DNA of 64,000 nucleotides, taken from contig JAOAEJ010000062.1 of the NCBI GenBank assembly GCA_026416815.1, forward strand, positions 22,758 to 86,757, given 5' to 3'. This document shows, in pieces, positions 55,740 to 63,846 of this stretch (the stretch's first letter is position 1; the number at the start of each line of letters is the position of its first letter). The notes under the pieces are model-generated. The model was given only the letters and a program-made list of their open reading frames with translations, ran no database searches and had not been told where the DNA came from. Made by a program: the position numbers and the translations under genes. The stretch is from Clostridia bacterium (GTDB lineage: Bacteria > Bacillota > Clostridia > Acetivibrionales > DSM-2933).

Positions 55740-57368
55740 ATGCTGAGTAATTCTAGAGATGTAAAAGGAAACGTAAATGACGGTTTTTTTGAAATTAAGT
55801 ATTTATATGATGGGGTATACCTCACAGTATATCCAGCGGTAGCAAAAGGTCGTAAAGTAGATGTTGATGATGTCGTAGATAGGCTGACAAAGAAGCGGGT
55901 GAGTGGCTTTGATAGAGGTGCGATTGAGAGCGCTGTAAATAAAGCGGATAAATCCCCTGTTAAAATAGCTGCTGCCCAGGAAGAGCTGAAGACTAATGCT
56001 ACAGCAACTATTATGATATCAGCAGATAAGATGAAAGCGAATTTGACATTATATCCGCCCGAAGGTGGAAGGATGTTAACTTTAGAGGAAATTAAAGAGT
56101 TACTTGCTAAACAAGGTGTAGTACATGGAATTAATGAGTCCACCTTAGATACTATATCCAAATATCCTGTATATAACGAAATAATATGTCTTGCTGAAGG
56201 CGACTTACCGGTAAATGGACAAAACGGAACTATAAAGTTCGAATTCGATATAAATAAAGAGCGAAAGCCAACGGTGCTTGAGGATGGAAGAGTTGATTTT
56301 AGAGAGCTAAACCTTATTGATTGTGTTAGTGCCGGACAAGTACTTTGTTCGTTGGTTCCGCCAACGACGGGGACACCCGGAAAAAGTGTAACAGGAATGG
56401 AAATTCGTCCTGTTGATGGAAAGCCTGCTATTTTACCCAAAGGTAAAAATGTTGATATATGTGAAGACGGGCAGCAACTTGTTGCAAGTATTGATGGACA
56501 GGTTAATTATATAGATGGAAAAGTGAATGTTTTTGCAAACTATGAAGTTTCAGGAGATGTTGATAACTCTACAGGAAATATAAACTTTATAGGTAATGTT
56601 CTTGTAAGAGGAAACGTACTTTCAGGTTTTACAGTTGAGGCTGGCGGTAATGTAGAGGTTATAGGAGTTGTGGAAGGGGCAGTAATAAAGGCTGGCGGAG
56701 ATATAATCCTTAAAAGAGGTATGCAGGGACTTGGTAAAGGGATCCTCATTAGCGGTGGGGATATAATAGCTAGATATATTGAGCATAGCAATATCGAGGC
56801 TAAAAATGATATTAAGGCTGAGGCCATAATGCATAGCAATATTAAGTGTGGCAACAAGCTGGAACTTGCAGGTAAAAAGGGGCTTTTGGTTGGTGGGACA
56901 TGCAAGGTAGGCAACGAGGTTGTCTCAAAAGTAATAGGGTCACACATGGCTACAGTAACCGAAATAGAAGTAGGTATTGACCCGACCTTGAGGGAACGTT
57001 ATAAAATAATTAAGGAAGAAATTATAAGTAACGAAAACGATATTAAGAAGGCTGAACAGGCTATTACCATTTTGAAAAAGCTTGAGATGGCAGGTGCCTT
57101 AACACCTGAAAAACAGGAAATGATGGTGAAGAGCGTAAGAACGAAGGTCTTTCTTGGTAATAAAATAAATGAATTGAAAAATGAAATGGCAACAATAGAA
57201 GCAAAGCTGCAGCAAGATGTTAATGGTAAAGTACGTGCTTCAAGCTTTATTTACCCCGGAACGAAAGTTTCTATTGGAACATGCATGATGTATGTAAAGG
57301 ATAACCTACAGTATTGTTGTTTATATAGAGATGGAGCAGATATAAGAATGAGTTCATTTAATAAATAA
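55740..57368 (+). CDS. fapA: FapA (DUF342) family flagellar assembly protein
   Basis: The 542 residues have an N-terminal DUF342 domain (about 10-240: FFEIKYLYDGVYLTVYPAVAKG, then GTPGKSVTGMEI). A right-handed beta-helix of polymer-forming type follows (about 250-410: repeated VRGNV, AGGNVEVIGVVEGAVIKAGGDIILKRGM). A coiled coil at about 415-495 comes next, then a short beta end. Members occur next to flagellar genes and are called flagellar assembly protein A, but the mechanism is not established. The ATG at 55740 lies just after GAGGGGTTAGG. Confidence 0.88.
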   Translation: MLSNSRDVKGNVNDGFFEIKYLYDGVYLTVYPAVAKGRKVDVDDVVDRLTKKRVSGFDRGAIESAVNKADKSPVKIAAAQEELKTNATATIMISADKMKANLTLYPPEGGRMLTLEEIKELLAKQGVVHGINESTLDTISKYPVYNEIICLAEGDLPVNGQNGTIKFEFDINKERKPTVLEDGRVDFRELNLIDCVSAGQVLCSLVPPTTGTPGKSVTGMEIRPVDGKPAILPKGKNVDICEDGQQLVASIDGQVNYIDGKVNVFANYEVSGDVDNSTGNINFIGNVLVRGNVLSGFTVEAGGNVEVIGVVEGAVIKAGGDIILKRGMQGLGKGILISGGDIIARYIEHSNIEAKNDIKAEAIMHSNIKCGNKLELAGKKGLLVGGTCKVGNEVVSKVIGSHMATVTEIEVGIDPTLRERYKIIKEEIISNENDIKKAEQAITILKKLEMAGALTPEKQEMMVKSVRTKVFLGNKINELKNEMATIEAKLQQDVNGKVRASSFIYPGTKVSIGTCMMYVKDNLQYCCLYRDGADIRMSSFNK

Positions 57369-57448
57369 GTATTAACCTATATAAATTATTTGGATATATA
57401 TGGAGACTGTTCGTTAGTTTAGTTATTTACCGAAAGGTGTGAGTATGT

Positions 57449-57748
57449 ATGTCGATAAAACCTATTGACTTCCAGGTGATGATTCCTAAAACTTCGGAAG
57501 TGTCAAAAATTCATAGTGAGGAGCAGCAGAGAAATCAGTCTGCCCAGCAGCACCAGCAATCCGTAGTTCAGCAGAAAGCTGATTTGAATTTGAGACAGGT
57601 ACATTCTCAGGATAAAGTTAATAATGCCGGTATTAAGGAAAAACAGGAAAAAGGCCAGCAGAATAAAAAGGATGACAAAAGGAAGAACAAAAGAAACAAT
57701 GCAAAAAGCTCTGGTAATGAAACAAGCACAATTGATATCAGGCTATAA
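57449..57748 (+). CDS. Uncharacterised disordered protein of the fla/che operon
   Basis: A 99-residue protein without a recognised domain. The N-terminus MSIKPIDFQVMIPKTSEVSKI looks ordered. The middle is very rich in Gln, Lys and Asn (SAQQHQQSVVQQKADL; KKDDKRKNKRNNAK), and the C-terminus ends TIDIRL. Ordered ends joined by a low-complexity linker suggest a small adaptor. The ATG at 57449 follows AAAGGTG, 80 bp after fapA. Function unknown; association with the flagellum is by position only. Confidence 0.75.
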   Translation: MSIKPIDFQVMIPKTSEVSKIHSEEQQRNQSAQQHQQSVVQQKADLNLRQVHSQDKVNNAGIKEKQEKGQQNKKDDKRKNKRNNAKSSGNETSTIDIRL

Positions 57749-57824
57749 GAAGCGATGTACTTCCTTAAAATTACTTTGTAGAAGTTGATAAAATAAATTT
57801 AGATAATAAGTAGGTGCCAATGCT

Positions 57825-58430
57825 ATGATGGAAGGGTTTTTTGTAAGTATAATTTTTTTAGGTATAGTGATTATTGCAGTTGCCCTTGTTATGATTGCAT
57901 ATGACAGGAAGAAATCTCATGATTATGTAAAACAGTTGGAGGGCAACAAGAAGGAACTTTTAAATATTATCACAGATGCTGAGGAAATGGTCAGAGAGCT
58001 AAATAGGTTTTCTGATTATATAGTTACTCAAATTGATGCTAAAAATCTTGAAGTAAATGAGAATTTGAGGCGCGTAGAGGAAAAAATCAAGCATATAGAT
58101 TTGAAGTTGATTGAGCAGGATCAACAGATAGCACAAAAGTATCAGAAAACAGTAAACATAAGCCCAAAAGAAGACGTTGCCATTCAAAATAATGTTCAAA
58201 GTATAATTACTAAGGAAGAGGAAAAGGCCCTAGACGAGATAACTAATGGAGTTAATGTTGAGAAGAATAAAAGAACTGATAATAAGTCTGGTGACAAGGT
58301 TATAAATTTGAACAGCCGTTACAGAGAGGTTATACAGCTAGCAGACAATGGATTGGACAATACTGAGATAGCAAAAAAGTTAAATATGGGTAAAGGTGAA
58401 ATAGAGCTTATTATAGGGTTAAATAGGTAA
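57825..58430 (+). CDS. SwrB-like membrane/coiled-coil protein (DUF6115-like)
   Basis: A 201-residue protein with one N-terminal membrane helix (about 5-25), a coiled coil (about 30-110), a polar linker and a C-terminal HTH-like segment (YREVIQLADNGLDNTEIAKKLNMGKGEIELIIGLNR). SwrB of B. subtilis has the same layout and also lies at the end of the fla/che operon, where it promotes FliP maturation. Similarity is in architecture and position, so the assignment is tentative. Two adjacent ATGs (57825, 57828) are possible. A strong terminator follows and ends the operon. Confidence 0.78.
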   Translation: MMEGFFVSIIFLGIVIIAVALVMIAYDRKKSHDYVKQLEGNKKELLNIITDAEEMVRELNRFSDYIVTQIDAKNLEVNENLRRVEEKIKHIDLKLIEQDQQIAQKYQKTVNISPKEDVAIQNNVQSIITKEEEKALDEITNGVNVEKNKRTDNKSGDKVINLNSRYREVIQLADNGLDNTEIAKKLNMGKGEIELIIGLNR

Positions 58431-58432
58431 TT

Positions 58433-58457
58433 AAAAAAGCGCAGATGCGCTTTTTTT
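58433..58457 (+). terminator. Intrinsic terminator ending the fla/che operon
   Basis: AAAAAAGCGC - AGAT - GCGC followed by seven T, directly after the SwrB-like gene. Confidence 0.92.
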
Positions 58458-58568
58458 GTTGAAACACTAAACAATTTGGATAACAGTTGGTCACTTTGTT
58501 GAATTTTGTACAAGATTGTGTTAGTATCTAAAAAAGGTAAAGCGAATTTTCTTGTATAGGGGGAAAAT

Positions 58569-59105
58569 ATGCAGAATTTTAGTATTAAAAGTATTGTTTT
58601 AGGTGTAGGTATAGGCATTATACTAACATCTATAATTAGTATGATTTATCTTGCTGGAGCAACTCCACAGATGAGCAAGGATGAAATAATTGCTAAAGCA
58701 AAAGAATATGGAATGGTAAACTCCTATGAGCTTAGACAGTCTCAAATTCCACAAGCACAAGAGGATGCAAATAAAGTAGTTGTGAGTGCTACGCCAACTC
58801 CGCAAATATCCACTAGCACGCCAATACCTAACACTCCCGCTCCTACTGCTACACCTACTGCCGCACCTAAAGCAGCAGGAGTAAACGGTACAAATGTGGC
58901 TAGGATAAAAATAGTTCGAGGTGACAGCGGTGAGTCGGTTGGGAGGAAGCTGGTTGAAGCTGGGCTTGTAAATAACAAATATACTTTTACCAGAGAACTC
59001 TCTAATATGGGTCTTAAGAATTTGTTAAAGCCAGGTGAGTATACTATTGCAAAGGGAACTGATTTGAAGTCGATTATAAAAACTATAACCTTTTCTAAAA
59101 GATAA
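58569..59105 (+). CDS. MltG-like LysM-type domain membrane protein, no catalytic domain
   Basis: A 178-residue protein: one N-terminal membrane helix (about 10-30), a Pro/Thr-rich spacer near 75-105 (TPTPQISTSTPIPNTPAP), then a domain resembling the LysM-like N-terminal part of endolytic transglycosylase MltG (IKIVRGDSGESVGRKLVEAGLVNNKYTFTRELSNMGLKNLLKPGEYTIAKGTDLKSIIKTI). The MltG catalytic domain with its conserved Glu is absent, so it may only bind peptidoglycan. The protein ends naturally rather than by a visible frameshift. The ATG at 58569 follows GGGGGAAA. Confidence 0.78.
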   Translation: MQNFSIKSIVLGVGIGIILTSIISMIYLAGATPQMSKDEIIAKAKEYGMVNSYELRQSQIPQAQEDANKVVVSATPTPQISTSTPIPNTPAPTATPTAAPKAAGVNGTNVARIKIVRGDSGESVGRKLVEAGLVNNKYTFTRELSNMGLKNLLKPGEYTIAKGTDLKSIIKTITFSKR

Positions 59106-59151
59106 AAATAATTCAGTGGCTGTAGCTTTTTGATTTGGGGGAAGAGTATAA

Positions 59152-60015
59152 ATGTATATATGGCTGTTAATGGCTTTAGCATCGGGGATACTGCTGGGGT
59201 TCTGTGATATTTTTAAGAAAAAGGCTCTGGAAAGGGTAGAAGTTCTCAATGTTTTGGCTGTTTACTCTTTGTTCTGTTTTATAGCAGTTTCCTTTGAATT
59301 CAATAATGCATTGAATATAACTCACAAGGGCATTTTTTTAGTGCTTCTTAAGACGTTAATAATGTTTTTTAATTGGATACTGGGATTTATAGCAATAAGA
59401 AACATGCCAATAAGTATTATAACTCCTTTTGGTACGCTTAACCCCCTTTTTTCCATCCTGCTCGGAGTGCTTGTATTAAAAGAGAGGTTGAGCTTACCCC
59501 AAATTTTAGGCATAAGTATTATACTAATATCCTATTATTTTATAAGTAAATCAAGCTCTAGTGAGGTTAAGGGTCTATTTAAAAATAAGTTTTTCTATCT
59601 TATGGTAGGTAGTACTTTGTTAAGTGCTATAAGTGCTCTTATAGATAAAATAGCTCTGAGAGAGATAAATACCGGGCAACTGCAATTTTGGTTCTACCTT
59701 ATCATAACACTGCTATATTTTGTGGCAATGATATTGAATAGATATCGGCAAAAAGAAAAGAATACTGAGCCAATCAGGATAAACTTTTATATGATATTGA
59801 TGAGTATATTCCTGGTACTTTCGGATAGACTCTACTTTAATGCTATTAATATGCCTTTAGGGCTAATTTCTATTATACTGCCTCTAAGGCGTATATCAGT
59901 GCTTATTTCAGCTATAGTAGGCGGTATGATTTTTAAGGAAAAGAACCTTAAGTCAAAGTTTTTGTGTATTTGTTTGCTTTTAGTAGGTATTGCTATAATA
60001 TTTGTAGGAAAATAA
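59152..60015 (+). CDS. EamA-family (DMT) transporter
   Basis: A 287-residue integral membrane protein with about ten helices in two EamA repeats. The first runs from WLLMALASGILLGFCDIFKKKAL to LGVLVLKERLSLPQILGISIILISYYFIS. The second runs from FFYLMVGSTLLSAISALIDKIAL to GGMIFKEKNLKSKFLCICLLLVGIAIIFVG. The KE(R/K) motif at the end of helix 4 or 9 of each repeat is typical. The substrate is unknown. The ATG at 59152 follows TTGGGGGAAGAG. A bidirectional terminator follows. Confidence 0.88.
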   Translation: MYIWLLMALASGILLGFCDIFKKKALERVEVLNVLAVYSLFCFIAVSFEFNNALNITHKGIFLVLLKTLIMFFNWILGFIAIRNMPISIITPFGTLNPLFSILLGVLVLKERLSLPQILGISIILISYYFISKSSSSEVKGLFKNKFFYLMVGSTLLSAISALIDKIALREINTGQLQFWFYLIITLLYFVAMILNRYRQKEKNTEPIRINFYMILMSIFLVLSDRLYFNAINMPLGLISIILPLRRISVLISAIVGGMIFKEKNLKSKFLCICLLLVGIAIIFVGK

Positions 60016-60016
60016 T

Positions 60017-60071
60017 AAACCCCGAATATTGTAAGCTATTTATCGCACATACCTTACAATATTCAGGGTTT
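60017..60071. terminator. Bidirectional terminator (eamA / khtU)
   Basis: AAACCCCGAATATTGTAAG pairs with CTTACAATATTCAGGGTTT through 19 bases with one G-U, loop 17 nt, T-run on the plus strand and an A/T-rich side on the minus strand. It lies between convergent genes. Confidence 0.88.
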
Positions 60072-60084
60072 TTATTTCAAAGTG

Positions 60085-61719
60085 CTATAAACTATTTCTC
60101 GATACACGATATACGTAAATCGATACTGTAGTGAGGTAAACTATAAGTACTGCAAGCAGAGTCACCATGACCATATAACCGAAATTCCAGAAGCTTGCAC
60201 CGAGTACTATGATGGCTAAAAGTGCGGAGAATAAATTGGAAATAAACCTGCTTATAGTATCAAGGTTGTAAGGGCCTTGGTGTACTTTTTGGTAATCTAT
60301 TTGCTCTTCGATTTTTTTGATTTTCCCTGCAAAGAGCTGTTTGAGTCTAAGAACAACAAATAATCCTGCAAGGGCTAAGGCAATTAATATGTATATATTT
60401 TTTGCAACAAATGCAGCTACTACAATTGCTATATAAATCGAAAAGTAGATTAAAAATCTATAGCTTCTGTCCACTTTAACTCCGACTTCTTCGGGTAGAA
60501 GTATAGGCTTCATTGTTACCGATATAAGTTTGGTACTATATTTTATAAAACCCGGTGTAATAAAGCTCATTGCAGATTTAATACTTTTTGAGTTTTTCAT
60601 TGCAATCGGCGCTATAAGTGTCATAATGAATACGTATAGCCCTGTAAATTGATATAATGATTGGGATATAGCCCCTGTCGCGTATCCTAGGGAAGCATAG
60701 ATAAGTGAGTATTCGCCCCTGGCAATCATACTTGCACCAATAGCTACTGCACTTTTAGAGGAGAATCCGCTAAAAAAGGCTGAGGATGAAGTAACTATCA
60801 GCTCTGCGGCTATGGTAACAGGAACAATAATTGCAATCATCCAAAGTATATCCGGAATCTGACGTGGATCGAGCAACATACCGAAGGATATAAAAAATAC
60901 TACTATAAATATATCTTTAAAGGCAGATACCGTCCTATGAAGTCTTTCTTCCACATCGTAGCTGTTGATTATCATGCCAAGCAGGAATGCGCCTGCTGCT
61001 GAAGCTAAGCCCATTTTTACCGCTAGTGAACCTATAAGCAGTATTGAGCCAAGCATGAGGGCTGTAAATAGCTCCTGGGAATCAATTCGCAGCAATAGGT
61101 CGGATATTTTATTTATTACCAAAACGCCTACTACAATAAACACCGCATAGAATATAAGCGCTTTGCCAATTGATAAGGCAATAATACCTACCTGTACATT
61201 ATTGGAAGCTGCAAAGCTTGAAAGTATACCGAGCAGGACTATTGCAAAGAAATCCTCAAATACCATTACACCCATAAGGACTTCCGATTCCATGCTTGCT
61301 GTTTTCTTCATATCAAATAGAAGTTTTGCTACAACTCCACTGCTACTTAGTGCAATTATGCCGGCAAGGAATAACCTTTCTTTGAATAAAAGTCCTATAG
61401 CCGAACCGACAAGAAGGCCTATTGCAAGGTTTAGTATTACCTCATAGGTTCCTATAAAAAATACTGAATTCTTAATCTTTCTGAATTTGTTTACTGAAAA
61501 TTCCAAACCAAGAAAGAACATTAAAAATACAACACCGAGTTCTGAAAGCAGGTTGAGCAAAGAGGGTTCTTTGACAAGTCCAATTACATTCGGACCTATC
61601 AATAAACCTACCACCATATACCCGGCTATAACCGATTGTCCCAGTTTTTTCATTATAATTGCAGCAAAAAAACCCAAAAATAGTACAATACCTAGTTCAA
61701 AGAGAATATTGTGGTGCAT
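60085..61719 (-). CDS. khtU: K+/H+ antiporter KhtU-like (CPA2 family)
   Basis: A 544-residue membrane protein with about 13 helices of the Na+/H+ exchanger (CPA2, Kef-like) fold: GQSVIAGYMVVGLLIGPNVIGLV, FFLGLEFSVNKFRKI, ALSSSGVVAKLLFDM, EVLMGVMVFEDFFAIVLLG. No TrkA-N domain is fused at its C-terminus; the regulatory subunit is the separate KhtT gene just upstream, as in B. subtilis KhtTU. It should export K+ (and perhaps NH4+) in exchange for protons. The ATG at 61719 follows GGAGG. Confidence 0.87.
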   Translation of the reverse strand: MHHNILFELGIVLFLGFFAAIIMKKLGQSVIAGYMVVGLLIGPNVIGLVKEPSLLNLLSELGVVFLMFFLGLEFSVNKFRKIKNSVFFIGTYEVILNLAIGLLVGSAIGLLFKERLFLAGIIALSSSGVVAKLLFDMKKTASMESEVLMGVMVFEDFFAIVLLGILSSFAASNNVQVGIIALSIGKALIFYAVFIVVGVLVINKISDLLLRIDSQELFTALMLGSILLIGSLAVKMGLASAAGAFLLGMIINSYDVEERLHRTVSAFKDIFIVVFFISFGMLLDPRQIPDILWMIAIIVPVTIAAELIVTSSSAFFSGFSSKSAVAIGASMIARGEYSLIYASLGYATGAISQSLYQFTGLYVFIMTLIAPIAMKNSKSIKSAMSFITPGFIKYSTKLISVTMKPILLPEEVGVKVDRSYRFLIYFSIYIAIVVAAFVAKNIYILIALALAGLFVVLRLKQLFAGKIKKIEEQIDYQKVHQGPYNLDTISRFISNLFSALLAIIVLGASFWNFGYMVMVTLLAVLIVYLTTVSIYVYRVSRNSL

Positions 61720-61737
61720 TTTTCCTCCATAATCGGT

Positions 61738-62220
61738 TTAGTTTTTTCTGATAAGAGCGAGAAAATCTTTAAATCTCTCAGGTTTGCCTATAACTACACA
61801 AGTGTCTCCTTCGCGGAAGACATAGTCGGAACTGGGATTTGGGATAAAAATATCATCCTGCAGGATTGCAATTATAGAAACCTGTGTTTTTTTTCTAAGC
61901 TCCAGACTAGCGAGGCGCTGTCCAATAATAGGAGACTCTTTGTCTAATTTAAACCAATCTATTCTGATGCCTTCGAGGGCTACTTCGAGGTTTTCAACTG
62001 ATTTTGGCTTAAACATAACACCCGAAAGAAAACCGCCCAGCCTTCTTGCTTCCTCATCAAGCAAGGTTACACTTGCTTGCGGGTCACCGTCATTATCCAT
62101 AATGTAAAACTCTCGCTTGCCATCATGGTGTATGATTAGAACAACTTTTTCCTTTGAGTGGGTTGTACAGCTGATTTTTTTACCGATTCCCGGCAGATCC
62201 GATTCACTGAAGAAGGACAT
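61738..62220 (-). CDS. khtT: K+/H+ antiporter regulatory subunit KhtT
   Basis: A 160-residue cytosolic regulator. The N-terminal half (SDLPGIGKKISCTTHSKEKVVLIIHHDGKREFYIMD) and DEEARRLGGFLSGVMFKPK match KhtT. The C-terminal half is an RCK_C/TrkA-C domain (SPIIGQRLASLELRKKTQVSIIAILQDDIFIPNPSSDYVFREGDTCVVIGKPERFKDF). RCK_C domains of this type bind c-di-AMP in B. subtilis KhtT. The ATG at 62220 follows AGGAGG; 30 further codons of open frame upstream are not coding. It lies 18 bp before khtU. Confidence 0.88.
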   Translation of the reverse strand: MSFFSESDLPGIGKKISCTTHSKEKVVLIIHHDGKREFYIMDNDGDPQASVTLLDEEARRLGGFLSGVMFKPKSVENLEVALEGIRIDWFKLDKESPIIGQRLASLELRKKTQVSIIAILQDDIFIPNPSSDYVFREGDTCVVIGKPERFKDFLALIRKN

Positions 62221-62352
62221 TAAAATAACCTCCTGAATTATGAATATTGTATAAAGTCTAATATAGATATAAAATAGGTAATATATCAATTTAAATTCTA
62301 CCAGAATCAATGAAATTATTCAAATATTTCAGTTAGGAAAGAAGGTTTGCAG

Positions 62353-62757
62353 ATGAGGGTTGTTATTGTCGGATGTGGAAGGGTTGGCAGCAAAATTGCA
62401 AAGGAATTAACTGAAGAAGGGCATGAAGTGAGTGTAGTGGACAGAAATCCCCTGGCTTTTGACAAGCTGCAAAGCGGATTTAGCGGAAGAATGGTTGTAG
62501 GTACCGGTATAGATGAAGATGTACTGATAAATGCAGGTATAGAAGCGGCAGATACTGTAGTTTCGGTTACAAAGGGTGACAATACCAACATTATGGTAGG
62601 GCAGATAGCTAAGTTTATTTTTAAAGTACCTAATGTCGTTGTGAGGATAGTAGACCCTAAAAGCAAAATGTTCTATGAAAAGGAAATAGGGCTTTCCTGC
62701 TATTGTCCGACCGAAGTTAGCTGTGATTATTATATAAGGCATTTGAAGGAGGAATAG
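62353..62757 (+). CDS. TrkA-N (RCK_N) domain potassium regulator, single domain
   Basis: A 134-residue Rossmann protein with the NAD(H)-binding start RVVIVGCGRVGSKIAKELTEEGHEVSVVDRNP and the segment VVSVTKGDNTNIMVGQIAKFIFKVPNVVVRIVDPKS, which is TrkA-N. There is no TrkA-C domain. It is followed three bases later by a TrkA-N/C protein, so the two may form a mixed gating ring. No TrkH/KtrB membrane subunit lies in the window. The ATG at 62353 follows GAAGG; a TTG two codons earlier is less likely. Confidence 0.88.
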   Translation: MRVVIVGCGRVGSKIAKELTEEGHEVSVVDRNPLAFDKLQSGFSGRMVVGTGIDEDVLINAGIEAADTVVSVTKGDNTNIMVGQIAKFIFKVPNVVVRIVDPKSKMFYEKEIGLSCYCPTEVSCDYYIRHLKEE

Positions 62758-62760
62758 AAG

Positions 62761-63429
62761 ATGTACGTTGTAGTGGTAGGTGCTGGGCAGGTTGGTTATT
62801 ATTTGACAAAGACTCTTCTTTCCAAAGGATATGAGGTAACCCTTGTTGACTGGAATTTTAATAAGGTGCAGCTTCTAGAACAGGAGTTGGGGGGAGTTGT
62901 ACTGTATGCATCGGGTTCTTCTATAGATGGTTTGGAGAAAGCCGGCTGTTCGAGGGCGGATGTTATAGTTGCCGTAACCGGTGATGATGAGGACAATCTG
63001 GTTATATGCCAGTTGGGTAAAAGGTATTTTAAAGTACCTAAGGCGATAGCGAGGATAAACAACCCTAAGAATGAGAGTGTTTTCAAAGAATTGGGTGTAG
63101 GAACTACTATAAGCGGAACTACTTCTATTGCCGATGCTATAGAAAGGTACGTAGCAAAGCAGCAGTTGTGTACGCTGCTAACCTTTGATCATGATGAGAT
63201 GGCACTTCTGGAGGCCGAGCTTGACTATGATTCTCCGGTTGTTGATAAAACAATAGGTGAGATTCCTCTGCCTTATGAATGTATAATTGCACTAATTCTA
63301 AGGGGACGTAATGTAGTTTTTGCTAAAGGTGACACTGTCCTAAAAGCTAAAGACCTTGTTATTGCCATATCAACAAAGAATGAGCAGGAAAACCTGAGGA
63401 AAATTTTATTAGGCGACTCGGAGGTGTAA
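62761..63429 (+). CDS. TrkA-family potassium uptake regulator (RCK_N + RCK_C)
   Basis: A 222-residue gating subunit for a Trk/Ktr-type K+ transporter. TrkA-N (1-130): MYVVVVGAGQVGYYLTKTLLSKGYEVTLVDWN, VIVAVTGDDEDNLVICQLGKRYFKVPKAIARINNPKN. TrkA-C (about 140-218): LLEAELDYDSPVVDKTIGEIPLPYECIIALILRGRNVVFAKGDTVLKAKDLVIAIST. Translation is probably coupled with the gene before it. A transporter partner may lie outside the window. Confidence 0.9.
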   Translation: MYVVVVGAGQVGYYLTKTLLSKGYEVTLVDWNFNKVQLLEQELGGVVLYASGSSIDGLEKAGCSRADVIVAVTGDDEDNLVICQLGKRYFKVPKAIARINNPKNESVFKELGVGTTISGTTSIADAIERYVAKQQLCTLLTFDHDEMALLEAELDYDSPVVDKTIGEIPLPYECIIALILRGRNVVFAKGDTVLKAKDLVIAISTKNEQENLRKILLGDSEV

Positions 63430-63432
63430 GCT

Positions 63433-63846
63433 ATGCAGTACAAAAACATACTGATACCTACCGATGGGACGAGGACAAGTGAGGATATAATTGATTTTAT
63501 ATGCTCAATACAGAAAACAATAGAAGCAGAAGTTCACGTAATATATGTTATTGAGGTGCCGAGAAATCTGCCCCTGGGGACTATTATACCTGAAAAGGCG
63601 GAGATGGCTAAGAATGCCATTAATAGGGCTTTGGAGATAGCAGAAAGGTATGATGTGCGTATTAATACATCAACCATCTATTCGAGGACATCGGAGGATT
63701 CTATCATATCTACTGCGCAGGAACTAAAGTGTGATGTTATAGCGATCGCGCAAGATAATCAAAAGCTGAGGATTTTTTCAAATACTGCTTCAAATATCTA
63801 TCAGAGAGCCAAGTGTAACGTATGGTTGTTTAATAATAAATTATAG
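63433..63846 (+). CDS. Universal stress protein family, non-ATP-binding type
   Basis: A 137-residue UspA fold: MQYKNILIPTDGTRTSEDIIDFICSIQ, the VHVIYVIEVPR strand, and CDVIAIAQDNQKLRIFSNTASNIYQRAKCNVWLF. The usual GxxG-x9-G(S/T) ATP-binding motif before the last strand is absent (QDNQKLRIF-x-NTAS), so it probably does not bind ATP. It starts three bases after the TrkA gene. The link with K+ transport is by position; some Usp proteins regulate ion transporters. Confidence 0.85.
   Translation: MQYKNILIPTDGTRTSEDIIDFICSIQKTIEAEVHVIYVIEVPRNLPLGTIIPEKAEMAKNAINRALEIAERYDVRINTSTIYSRTSEDSIISTAQELKCDVIAIAQDNQKLRIFSNTASNIYQRAKCNVWLFNNKL

Noticed and set aside
24684..58430. A second promoter of SigD type inside the operon
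   Set aside because: I looked in the larger gaps for a TAAA and GCCGATAA pair with a suitable spacer and found none convincing.
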